NCBI GenBank assembly: GCA_017311315.1 | Contig: CM029632.1 | Location: 18,836,669 to 18,900,668 of the forward strand | Direction: 5' to 3' | DNA from: Dendrocalamus latiflorus | Lineage: Eukaryota; Streptophyta; Magnoliopsida; Poales; Poaceae | DNA: 64,000 nt | Shown here: one piece after another, positions 22,483-32,513 of the stretch | How positions within the stretch are numbered: the stretch's first letter is position 1 | Layout of the letters: each line of letters starts with the position of its first letter | The notes under the pieces: generated by a model | What the model saw: only the letters and a program-made list of their open reading frames with translations | Database searches by the model: none | What the model was told of the DNA's origin: nothing | Position numbers and translations under genes: made by a program

Positions 22483-22675
22483 ATGGGTTTGTCACACTTC
22501 ACAAGCCTTTGCTTTGGCCTTTCCCCCATCGCCTAATAGCTTGGATCCTTGCTGCGCTTGTTGCAAGTTGTAAGAAACCAGGAAATAACTACTGGTGTTC
22601 AGCTCAAAAGCATTGAGCTTTATTGCGCGAAATGAGCAGCGCATTGCCCAGAGCAAACCGGCCAAGGAGGAGAAG

Positions 22676-23743
22676 ATGTTAGCCGCGGGTTGCCGCTTCC
22701 TCGCCCAAGAACTCAAGAACCAGGACGGCGGCGGCGGCGGCGGCGGGAACGACGGCTCGACGGCGACCGGTGCTTTGAGGATTAGCCCTGCAGTGGTGTT
22801 CGTCGTGGTGATATTAGCCGTGGTGCTGTTCGTCTCTGGGCTGCTTCACCTCCTGGTCCGGTTCTTGCTCAGGCGCGCCCGTGCGCGCGCGCGCGCGGAG
22901 GCTGGCGCCGCGGAGGTGGACGCGGCCGGCGGAGGCACGGAGGAGTCCGCGCTGCAGGGCCAGCTGCAGCAGCTGTTCCACCTGCACGACGCCGGGCTGG
23001 ACCAGGCCGTCATCGACGCCCTCCCGGTGTTCCTCTACCGGGAGGTGGTCGGCGCCGGCGCCAAGGAGCCGTTCGACTGCGCGGTCTGCCTGTGCGAGTT
23101 CGCCGGCGACGACCGGCTCCGGCTGCTGCCCCTGTGCGGTCACGCGTTCCACATCGACTGCATCGACACCTGGCTGCTCTCCAACTCCACGTGCCCGCTC
23201 TGCCGGTGCGCGCTCGGCGCGGACGCCGCCGCCCTGTTCGACGCCGCGTTCGACGAGATGGCCGAGGATTGGAAGCAGGAGGACGCCGTGTTCCCGGTGC
23301 GCCTCGGCAAGTTCAAGAACCTGTCCAGGGCGGCCGGCCCCGTCCACGACGTCAACGCCGGAGGCGGCGGCGGCATTGTCACGAGAGAGGAGGGCGAGAC
23401 GAGCAGCAGCAGCAGCTTGGACGCCAGGAGGTGCTACTCCATGGGCTCCTACCAGTACGTCCTCGCCGAGGGCAGCTTGCAGGTGTCCGTCCATAGGCGG
23501 CACGGCGACGACAATGGCAGGGCGGCGGTGAGGCTGCGAGGTATCGGCGCCAATCCGGCTGGCAACGAGACCGTCGAGGGGAAGAAGATCGGTGCGGGGA
23601 GCAAAGGCGACAGCTTCTCGGTGTCCAAGATTTGGCAGTGGCCGCGGAACGGCAGGGGGAAGCTCCCGGTGCTCGCGTCCGACGACTCGCCGGCGGTGGA
23701 CGGCAGGTTGCACTGGCCGAGGAGAAGTACTGGGGATTCATGA
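22676..23743 (+). CDS. ATL46: ATL46-like RING-H2 finger E3 ubiquitin ligase, membrane-anchored
   Basis: This is a single-exon gene of 355 codons. ATG at 22676 is the first ATG in a frame that is open further upstream. A short Gly-rich N-terminus is followed by one hydrophobic membrane segment (about 36-66), a basic stop-transfer stretch (RRARARARA), the ATL-family GLD motif near 107, and a RING-H2 finger starting C135-x2-C138 with the HxxH pair and WLxSxxTCPLC end. This order is diagnostic of the plant ATL family, which transfers ubiquitin to substrates at membranes. The stretch QLQQLFHLHDAGLDQA next to GLD and the FPVRLGKFKNL and CYSMGSYQYVL tail motifs point to the ATL46/ATL47/ATL13 subgroup. 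GC content is very high, as in many intronless grass genes. Nothing is broken. Polyadenylation-like AATAATAAA lies near 23949. Confidence 0.93.
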   Translation: MLAAGCRFLAQELKNQDGGGGGGGNDGSTATGALRISPAVVFVVVILAVVLFVSGLLHLLVRFLLRRARARARAEAGAAEVDAAGGGTEESALQGQLQQLFHLHDAGLDQAVIDALPVFLYREVVGAGAKEPFDCAVCLCEFAGDDRLRLLPLCGHAFHIDCIDTWLLSNSTCPLCRCALGADAAALFDAAFDEMAEDWKQEDAVFPVRLGKFKNLSRAAGPVHDVNAGGGGGIVTREEGETSSSSSLDARRCYSMGSYQYVLAEGSLQVSVHRRHGDDNGRAAVRLRGIGANPAGNETVEGKKIGAGSKGDSFSVSKIWQWPRNGRGKLPVLASDDSPAVDGRLHWPRRSTGDS

Positions 23744-25369
23744 CAACGATTCTACGTGGGTAATGATGATTTTGTTGTGGTTGGTGTGTTGCAAACTATC
23801 TTGAGCTAATTTGTTCGTCTTTTTAACTGCCTATTGATTTGTTCATAGCCATTCGTTTACATGTGCTTGTGCTGTTGATTACTTGATTTTAGCTTCTAGG
23901 TTCATGACGAACTTTGTGTCTTTTGATTATAACTTGACTTATTCTGTAATAATAAATCGCTGTAGAATTATTGGGCAAAATTTGGAACCACCAATTCCAA
24001 AAGAGAAGTCTACATCAACAGTGAATTAATTTCAGTATCTAGGCCACATTAGCTAGAACTGATCGAATTAAGAATTTGTTTTACTGGTAGATTCTTGCCG
24101 TAGCAAGCAAAGCAAGTGCGTGTATATTGTAGCACTACTCTTGCTTTATCTTCAAGTGTTCTCCAAGATTTGTAAAACGGAAGCGATCGTTTATTTGCAC
24201 CCATAGTTCGGTTCAGAATTCAGGTCTTCTGTCCTATATTAGCTTTGCAATTTTCCTGCCCAACTACATCCAATAGAGCCATCTTCTAGTGGCTTCAATT
24301 TTTTTAGAACATGATTATTGGCTGTTGATGACGAATTGAAAGAAAATTATTGGAGTCCTACTAAAATTCAGAATTGAAACTTAACAGAGATGTCTCGAGC
24401 CTTAACTGACAGCGCAAGTAATGTGATGTTACGGGAGAAGTAATGGCTCCTGGGACAGGTAGGGTGGACGCATCTGGGCGCAGATTCTGCTGGTGATCAA
24501 GATTAAGGCCACGTTAAGGCCCCGATCAATTCGATTTTTCTAATAACTTTTAATTAAAATGGCCCTGTAAGGACTATTAATTTGTGCTCACATATTTAAT
24601 TAAAGAAAAATAAATTAAAAAAGTAAAAGAACAGTTATATCTTTACAGACAATGCTAAGAAAAAATATGTTAAAAAAATCAATGCGTTTTACATAGCTTT
24701 GAGTTTCTAAAAACTAAAAATCGTAAGAATATGAATGAATGAATTGATTAATTACTTTATTATGTCTTGATTTATTGCCTGGACTGGAGCGTTTCGAAAC
24801 GCCCGAAAGCGATAGATAGCAGTATATGCTACTAGTTAACGTACACGACGTATCGATCGTTTAGTCTCCGCGGCTTTAATCGTTGCGACTGCAGCTGCAT
24901 GTGACGCACTGGTCCTACGTGTGGTTATGTGTCTGTATCTGCTACTAAATGAACAATAATACTACTAATCTTCAATGAGATGGCAGGATCCCTCGCCATC
25001 ACACTGTGCATTCAATATGCTTTTGGCATGATTTTGTTAGTCCTTGTTATGAAAAAGCCTGTTCTACCCCAGTGATGTAAGTGCAAGTGATTGGTCGTCG
25101 ACTCGTCGTGTACTCCCTCTGGTCCAGAATTAATAAAAAGTTGCGTAAAAAAACAAAGCACATGTGTTTGCGAAGCAAAATTATCTTTGCTAAAATGATA
25201 TCTATTTTGACGGAGAGGAGTTATTGTTTACTACTCCTCTAGCAACCAACCAAACACTAACGCACACTAACATACATTAGGCAAACGCATGAAACGCAAG
25301 GGGACAAATGACAAAATAAAGGATTTGTTCTTTTTAGCTTTTAAAAGCTACTTTTATATTTTTCTACAG
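23744..25369. other. 3' flank of the ATL gene and intergenic sequence
   Basis: This is AT-rich. AATAATAAA near 23949 is a candidate poly(A) signal. Short A/T-rich MITE-like words occur near 24540-24730. No further gene was seen. Confidence 0.45.
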
Positions 25370-25560
25370 TAACTAGCTTTTAAACAAAGTATCTTTTTAA
25401 CATATAGTCTACTAGTTAATTATAGTACATACTGTACCGACTTTATTTATATCGGTAAAAACCGCATGTGAGTTTTGTTACCCTGCAATCTCTCACACGA
25501 ATAGTCCAAAAGTTATAAGGTACAATTAAAAATCATAAGTTTTAGTAAAAAAAAAAGCCC
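25370..25560. repeat. dispersed repeat, copy 1 (AGTCTACTAGTTAA family)
   Basis: It shares TAGTCTACTAGTTAATTATA and GTACATACTGTACCGA with 25880-25925 in the same orientation, followed in both by a diverged tail. Confidence 0.65.
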
Positions 25561-25845
25561 AAAGGCTTCTGAACGCTGTTACCACTGGAGCAATGGAAGT
25601 ATGGAACCAACTATTCTTGAATGGAGCTGATGGTACCGGGCTGCAGTGTGCGATCAGTCTGATGCTGACACTGATGGATGGTCATGGATAGGGTATCAAC
25701 TTCCACAGGATGTACCCAGAAAAAGCTCGGGTGCTTACCAGATCATATTTACGGAGAATCCAGAGAAACCTGAGGGGCATCAAATCAGGACTTTAATCTG
25801 TACATTTCGTTTTGGCTTAGGCATTAGCTTTTCACTTTATACTAT
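25561..25845 (+). other. unique segment between two repeat copies, possible gene fragment
   Basis: A 280-bp non-repetitive stretch includes an open frame starting at 25646 (MCDQSDADTDGWSW) that I do not recognise. It sits between two direct copies of the repeat, as a captured segment would. Confidence 0.35.
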
Positions 25846-26040
25846 AATAATTATTTTTAAATAGTACATTTTTCTAAACAGAGTCTACTAGTTAACTATA
25901 GTACATACTGTACCGATTTCAGCTATATTGGCTAAAATCGTATTTGACTGTCTCTCTCTTCGTAATTTCTCCCGCAAACATCTAGAAGTTAAAACCATAA
26001 GCCACAGCCCAAAAGAGCCTATCCCAAATAGTTTTCAGGA
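25846..26040. repeat. dispersed repeat, copy 2 (AGTCTACTAGTTAA family)
   Basis: It matches copy 1 through GAGTCTACTAGTTAACTATA and GTACATACTGTACCGA. Confidence 0.65.
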
Positions 26041-26578
26041 TATAAATGGTAAACTACACCTTAATAATTGTGTAATTAAAAATACGAGTTGGTTGCGGTC
26101 TGTTCTCCTCTCCCTTCTCCGCAGTTGTCCGATTTGGCTATGAGATAGAATCTGAACCATTTATCTTTCGCCCCTCACCTCCTCTCTCTCTCTCTCTCTC
26201 TCTGTCATGATCGAACTGCCCTCCTCTCCTGTACACACAGGGAGCCCAGCCTGCATCCGAAAAATTGGCGTGTAAAAACTAAAAGAAAACAATTTGGCCT
26301 CTACCCCGATTGGAAACCATCTCGCCAAGCCATTATCGGCAATCGTCATCCTATCCCCACCCCCACCCTACAGAGTGGTGAAATTAGATTAAAATCCCTA
26401 ATCCCACAAGGGCAGCCATCCCCTCATACTACTCATCAGCCGATCCATCAATTGCCGGCTTCGGCTCCGACGAGCATCCCCATCTGATTTGAACCTTCGT
26501 AGCGTAGATCCATCCATCGATGCCACTCGTCGCTTAGGCACGACCGCGAGCCATCCTTCCCAGCCGCCCACCGCTTGT
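26041..26578. other. 5' flank of the UPL3 pseudogene with a (CT)n tract
   Basis: A pure CT run lies at about 26178-26204. Pyrimidine-rich leaders are common in plant 5' untranslated regions, so this may be the former leader of the UPL3 copy. Confidence 0.45.
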
Positions 26579-27279
26579 ATGGAAACACGTAGCTGCAAGC
26601 GCACCGCATCCTCCTCCTCCTCCTCAGCTTCAACCTCACCCTTCACCTTTGCACACAAACACTCCCGCCACTCCTCCTCCATTGCTACGCTCGTGCCAAC
26701 GCCCGCGATGGACCCTTCTCCCTCTTCTTGCTGCCGGGCGCGCCCTGGCCGCCGACAAGGGCAAGGACCCCGACCCCAACCCCTCTCCCCCTATCGCCCC
26801 CGATGATGACGACTCTGTCGCCCCCTTCCCACACTCCACCTCTACCAGCACCGCCCTCTAGAGCCTCCTCTATATGCTCGATGTTAGCCTCCTCTAAATA
26901 GCAAAGAAAGAGAAAAGGGAATATCTTTTACCATCTCGAGCGTAGCGCATCATGGCTTCAGCTTGCACAGATTATGCCAATGGATGTGTGTGTTACTTCC
27001 TCCCTTCATCTATCGCCTCTGCATTCGTCTCCATGTATTCCTTCCTTTACGTGTGTGAGCGCAAAGGGATGCGTGTCTTCTCCTGTGTATATGGGTGTAA
27101 TCGGGTCTCCTCTTTTCTCTCTCATTTCCTCCCATCTTTCCTTCTATAGGCACAAGCGAAGGTCACAGGCAATGTACGCGGCTCCCACACGGTGCCAATC
27201 ATGCTATTAATTTTGAGATCAAATTCTTAATCGATTACCGATTTCTTACCTTCTAGACCTCTGCTTTCCATATCAAAAA

Positions 27280-28519
27280 CATTTGTTGAGAATGACTTCC
27301 ATCAGATGGAGATACGGTGCAATCATCTTTCCATTGTGAAGATGATTGGACCGTTTCATGAACCAAGCTTAAGTACCCGATCGATGCTTCAAAGATCTGC
27401 ATGATTGAGGAGCCATAGTTGAAGCGTCCAAGTAACGGTTGAAGAGAACAATGTGTCAGACCAACGTGGTCGAAGACTAGCAAGTAGTCAAAGATCGAAA
27501 GTACCGACTCTGTGTGAAATGGTACGACTGGAGTTATAGTAAAATCAATGTGGTCGACGAGCCGTGGAAGACACAACATGGTTGTCACAACGTGGTCAAA
27601 CCAACGTGGTCGACAGAACGTGGTCGAACCAATTTGGTTGAACCAATGTGGTCGAAATAACCGTGGTTGAGCAGCCATGGTCGAACTAACGTGGTCATAG
27701 CAGCGTGGTCGAAGACCCATGAACTCGGGGAATGATTTTGGTGCACATGCTTCATGATCGACCAGTGGCATGTAGCCATACGAGGCGCAATGCGTCGACC
27801 ATGCACTCACCACTCTGAAGACTAGCTCATGTGTCGTTTCATTACCCGGTCTTCAAGAAATTAAGTCTTGTGTAGGACGTATACATATCACATTTTTCTT
27901 CCTAAACATGCATCTCTGTATTTGTTTTAACTTAGTATATTTGTACAAAAACTCATCAAACATCCACATTGAGCTTGTGTATTCATTGCACGTGGTGAGA
28001 TTTAAGGAATGGGCTTAATTTGTTACTCTTGGAGGTTGCCGACTGCTAGACGGTCTTGAAGACGTTGTGCATAGTGATCTTCTCAAAGAACCTTGTGAGA
28101 AGACCTGACGTGTTATTAAGGTTGGAGCTTACCTACCTGAAGGGGAAAGAGCTAGCACTAGTAAAAAGTGAAGCTGGTCCAATTCATTTGGATTTCCTTT
28201 AACGTGCATTAGGAAAATCAACAAGTCTCTAAATAACATAGTAAAAAGTAACCGTGTCAAATTGTAGTTTGCTTTCTTGAGCTCAATTTATTTACGTGCA
28301 ATTTATATTCATAGAAATTGAATTGATTGCTTACCACTCTAGGATTACAAATCTTGGTATAGACTTAGGACATAGGTGCACTTAGACGAACTTAGTTGAT
28401 TTAGGATTTAATTATACAAAACCAATTTAATTTACACTTTCACATGTAAACTCGATTTTAGTCCTAGAGAATTTTAAAAACATCTTCACCCTTTAGTCGG
28501 CCTCGTCGTTGACCCTACA
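27280..28519 (+). mobile_element. LTR-like insertion inside the UPL3 pseudogene (5' end uncertain)
   Basis: The 3' end CTTTAGTCGGCCTCGTCG..GACCCTACA stops exactly where UPL3 homology resumes (28520). The block at about 28060-28250 (TGATCTTCTCAAAGAACCTTGTGAGAAGACC, then a GGTTGGAGCT segment) matches the solo LTR at about 11590-11770. So this is a diverged relative in the same orientation. I could not fix the 5' end; any value from 26900 to 27280 is possible. A 14-15 bp tandem repeat lies at about 27575-27720. Confidence 0.7.
27575..27720 (+). repeat. 14-15 bp tandem repeat array (GTGGTCGAACCAAT type)
   Basis: About nine degenerate units of GTGGTCGAACCAAT run head to tail. They resemble the 15-bp array at 5600-5720. 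Confidence 0.75.
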
Positions 28520-29985
28520 CTCATCCTCAATCTCCACCCAGCTCAAAAAATCCTCGCCGGCCTGCAAGCCGATGGGGGATGAGTCGTGCCAGCTCTAATC
28601 CCTCATGCAGCTCTGTGAGATGCTCTCCATCGGCACTGGGGAGTCGCTCGCTGCCTTCCCCATCGGTGCCTTCGTGCCCATCCTCGTTGGCTTGCTCGGC
28701 CACGAGGAGGCTACCGGCCGGCAGCGCCAGCCCCGATGTCATGCTGCGCGCTGCGCGCTGCGCGTGCCCTCGCTAGCCTCGTCGACATCCTCCCGTCTAC
28801 TTGCCCAGCCGCCGTACACCATGGGGCAATCCCCTGTTTCTGTGCTCGACTGCTCACCCCCCCAGCGTATAGGTCCTTTTTGTTTTGCTGTTGCTACCCA
28901 TCCTTAGTTAGCGCTAAACCAGTAAACTGTTTCTTAGAAGTTAGAACCTCTACTTATGCTGATTTCGTATCTCATAGCGGACTGTAGTCCTGCATAGCTA
29001 TGCGCCATGATGTTGGTGTCATGGATGTACCTTATTACATGATCATCTTGCTAGCTTCGCTTGAGAAATGAACATATGTTGTTTGCCCCCATGCATGCTT
29101 TCACAAAGATGCTAACATTTGCTATATCTGTTTTTCTTCACATGTTCTTAGTCTCTACAAGCTCTTAGGAAGATTTCTCAGGCGCATCCAACTGCCTGTT
29201 TGTGTGCTGGTGATCATATCTTGACTTTTTCTCCACTGGTGTTCCGGTATTTAATTAAATTCGACACTTATTTCTTTCAAGTCCTCGAATATGCTTCAGT
29301 TTAATTTTCCCTCTTTTAGCTGTGGACTGTTTGCTTCGACTTAAATTTGTTTCCTTGGTGGACATGCTCCTAGAGAGTAGCATTGTCTACTGGTGCTAAT
29401 ACATGCAGGAAGCTGTCATTTCATGCACCTGAGTTTGTCATGGAAGTCGTTAAGTTGTTCATGAATCTTCTAAACCACCATGATTCTAAGTTATTTTTAA
29501 AGTACAAACCTCTAGATTTATGATTTACCATTATCTGGTTCTAAAGATTTCTCATGACCAAATACGAACCTTATCAGGGTATATCATGTAATTTCTACTT
29601 TTTTGTTTATGCACATTCCAGGTACTAGAGCATACTTTTGTTTGTTTAACACGCATCACATATTCTTTTTCTTCCTATCCAGATAACTTGGATGAGTTGT
29701 GCAATCATGGGTTGGTTGCACAAGCTGCCAGCTTGGTATCTGTCAGCAACTCCGATGGCCAGGCATCACTGAGTACATCGGTGTATACGGTATACACAAA
29801 CATGTGTTCTTATTCTTTCATACTGTTTACTATGGTAATTTTTTTGAACTCTTGTTAAATTTGGATTGGACATTCTTTCAGGGCTCAATCCGTCTTCTCT
29901 CAACGTGTGGAAGTGGATCGCCGCTGGAAGCCAAAACTCTTCTTGTTCTTGGAATTAGCGACACTCTTAAAGGTATTCTTTCAGG

Positions 29986-30111
29986 TCCTTGTCAATGAAG
30001 CGCAACCATCCCATGTCTCCCAATCCTCGCAACTTGCCATCTCGACCTCTCCCACCGAAGAACCACGCCGCCGCCGCCGCCCCACTTCTTCCATAAATCG
30101 AAGACCCAAAC

Positions 30112-30159
<48 letters not shown>

Positions 30160-30309
30160 AACCCCCTTCTTCCTTCGATCTCATCGTGAAAAGGGGCATT
30201 GCGGCATTGGATGAGCTTTGCCGTCGCAATGGACGCCGCTAGGATCAACGGGGAGCCACCGACGAGCGGAAGGGAAAACTACCTCCGCTTGCTTCCTCCA
30301 ATTGTCGCC
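29986..30309. other. flank of the UPL3 pseudogene with a (CT)n microsatellite
   Basis: A CT run of about 44 bases lies at 30113-30158. UPL3 homology ends just before it. Sequence after it includes a short plus-strand frame I do not recognise. Confidence 0.5.
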
Positions 30310-30380
30310 ATTTGGACTGGATGCAGTTTTTTCATGTTAGTTTAGGATTGGATTGGAAAAAAAAATCTCCAGAAACCTGA

Positions 30381-30473
30381 GGGCCTGTTTGTAAAGGGGA
30401 TTTATATCCAAATCTTTATTTGTACTAAATACTAAAAATTCTTTAAAAAAAATCCTCTCTTCCAAACAGACCC
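30381..30473. mobile_element. small Tourist-like foldback inside copy 1
   Basis: The ends GGGCCTGTTTG and CAAACAGACCC are inverted and near identical; a 93-bp unit. The same unit is in copy 2 (31475-31565), so it predates the duplication. No target duplication is clear. Confidence 0.5.
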
Positions 30474-30487
30474 GTAAGACCCTTTTT

Positions 30488-30652
30488 TTATGGAAAAATT
30501 GCTCCCTTGCTCTAAAGTTTAATGTCGTTTGCTCATTTGCCCCATGATGTCTCACTGACATGCGGGTCCAGGGTCCATATGTCAGTGAGACATCATAAGG
30601 CAAATGAGCAAACGCCATTAAACTTTGGGGCACATGAGCAAATCCCCTTTTT
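30488..30652. mobile_element. foldback MITE with long inverted repeats
   Basis: The left arm GTTTGCTCATTTGCC..ATGATGTCTCACTGACAT pairs with the right arm ATGTCAGTGAGACATCAT..GGCAAATGAGCAAAC. The loop is only about 20 bases. It is present in copy 1 and absent from copy 2. Confidence 0.75.
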
Positions 30653-30765
30653 TTTATTATGTTTATCACGCTCTATTAGGACACCGTTATAAAGCGCAAA
30701 CACCAACCTTTTTTATTATATCTATCACGTTCTATTAGGACACCGCTATAAAGCATGGACACCTT
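30652..30765. repeat. two tandem 59-bp units
   Basis: The block TTTTATTATGTTTATCACGC at 30652 recurs at 30711 with few changes, including CTATTAGGACACCG. Confidence 0.75.
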
Positions 30766-31396
30766 ACTAACAATTATATAACGTACAATCACATATCAAA
30801 TAAACCACGACCAGGAGGTGTTGAATTTAATAGGGTTGGGGAATATTGTGCAAAAAACTGTACACACAATTGCGTAATGTTCGAACAAAAGAATGAACTG
30901 TGCGCATTATAAGCCTGTTGGAGGCTATGAGCTCGGTTAAACAAAAACAAATAATTCATTGAAGAATAGCATGACACTAACATATTCCTTTGCTGCCTGA
31001 AACGAGAAGAAGGCTGAAAATTTTGGTTATCCTCAAGCGTGATATACACTAACATATGAATACATTTTGGCAAAACTGCAGATATATCATGAATAGCTGC
31101 CAGCTACTATACAATATATAAAAGGAAGAATGAATCCACCTTAGTAAGTGGCTTTTCGCTCAGCCATTGGTTGAGTTTTGTACTGGATGGGTGGTTAGTT
31201 TCCGAGACTCTTTTAAGGTTTCATGTGTTTTAGGTGTTGCGTTGTGCAAGTATGATAATTCAGCATGAATGATAGTTTTAGGTAGTTTAATTCGATCCGT
31301 GAGTAATGACTCGCGAACGGGATTGGCATGTGGAGGTGGCAAGCTTGACTAGCGTACGGGATTGGCATGTGGAGGTGGTAAGCCCGACAGACTGGG

Positions 31397-32380
31397 GCTC
31401 TTTGGACTGGATTCAGTTTTTTAATGTTAGTTTTGGATTGGATTGGATTGCAAAAAAAATCTCCAGAAACCCGAGGGCATGTTTGTAAAGGGGATTTATA
31501 TCGAAATCTTTGTTTGACCTAAATACTAAAAATTCTTAGAATAATCCTCTCTTCCAAACAAACCCGTATGACCTTTTCTTACTAGTAATTGTGTAATATG
31601 CAATCAAACACCGAATAAACCATGACCAGGTGTTGAATAAAAGGGTTGGGAAATTTTGTGCAAAAAGTAAGCCTGAACTATGCGCATAATTGCGTTATGT
31701 TCCAACCTAGGTTCGAAAAACTATGGTAACCGCCAGAAATCCTAACCAGATTTCCCTGTGGATACCAGAAAATAAAAAATCGGCCAAATTTTTTTGAAGA
31801 ACATTTATATTTATGAGTCTTTTGTAACTATTAATGCACCTTCTAGATTAGTTTAAACCTTTTTTTACACTAGATTACCTATTGTATGAGTTAAATATGC
31901 TTCGAAACATCCCAAATTTAACTTTTTCTTGTGTTTCTCAGTTTTTTAGCGGTTTCTCCATTTATTTCGCGGTAACTGACCAGTTTTTCCGGTTATCAGT
32001 TTAAAATTCAAATTTTAAAACTTAAAATTTAACCGGGTTTTCCCTGGTTTTTCCAATTACCAGCCGGGAACCGGTACCGGCCCCCGCCGGGATTTAGATT
32101 GGTACCGGGTTTTGAAAGCTTGGTTCCAACAAAAGATTGAACTGTGCGCATAATAAGCCTGTTGGAGGCTATGAGCTCGGTTAAACAAAAACAAATAATT
32201 ACATTGAAGAATAGCATGATACAACATATCCCTTTGCTGCCTGAAACTAGGGGGAGGCTGAAAATTTTGGTTATCCTCAAGCGTGATATACACCAACATA
32301 TGAATACATTTTAGCAAAACTGCAGATATATCATTAATAGCTGCCAGCTACTATACAATATAAAGGAAGAATGAATGGCC
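31397..32380. repeat. segmental duplication, copy 2, adjoining the AP1G 3' end
   Basis: It matches copy 1 apart from the 416-bp insertion at 31707-32122. It ends about 135 bp downstream of the AP1G stop codon on the transcript strand. Confidence 0.85.
31707..32122. mobile_element. hAT-like MITE with 8-bp target duplication
   Basis: GTTCCAAC lies on both sides (31699-31706 and 32123-32130). Copy 1 of the duplication shows the corresponding empty site (TGTTCGAACAAAAG). The termini CTAGGTTCGAAAA and, inverted, CAAGCTTTCAAAA are weakly complementary. Confidence 0.75.
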
Positions 32381-32513
32381 AAAACCAACTAGCAGTGTTA
32401 CATAACTCGCTAATTGGCAAGCAAAAGGGATAGCAATGGTGAAGAAAAAGAAAACTCGCCTTTGCCTGCAGCACTTTGAAAGAGCTATCACAACATTATA
32501 GACACAGGTGGCA

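Larger units (their letters stand above)
26579..29985 (+). pseudogene. UPL3: truncated UPL3-type HECT ubiquitin ligase pseudogene (N-terminal armadillo part only)
   Basis: Exon-like blocks in the order of a plant UPL3 gene are recognisable. 26579-26897 starts METRSCKRTASSS, then changes frame and has a TAG in the ALQxLL motif. 28521-28869 contains LCEMLSIGTGES and FVPILVGLL, then a frame change before CFCARLLT. 29151-29246 contains ALRKISQAHPTACL. 29408-29500 contains FVMEVVK and HHDSK. 29680-29790 contains LDELCNHGLVAQAASLVS. 29880-29985 contains IRLLSTCGSGSPLEAKTLL. Introns are retained, so this is a DNA-level copy, not a retrocopy. The homologous region covers roughly the first 400 residues of a protein of about 1900; the HECT catalytic domain is absent. 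Several stops and frame changes and an LTR insertion between the first two blocks rule out function. Confidence 0.88.
30310..31145. repeat. segmental duplication, copy 1
   Basis: The stretch beginning TGGACTGGATGCAGTTTTTT at about 30312 and ending near GCCAGCTACTATACAATATA (31100-31120) repeats at 31397-32365 in the same orientation. Copy 1 alone carries about 280 bp of insertion at about 30483-30762. Confidence 0.85.

Noticed and set aside
22814..23713. 299-codon minus-strand frame opposite the RING-H2 gene
   Set aside because: It is a GC-rich shadow frame with no domain. The plus strand has the complete ATL architecture.
27253..27813. 186-codon minus-strand frame near the UPL3 pseudogene
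   Set aside because: It is created by the 14-15 bp GTGGTCGAACCAAT array and resembles no protein family.
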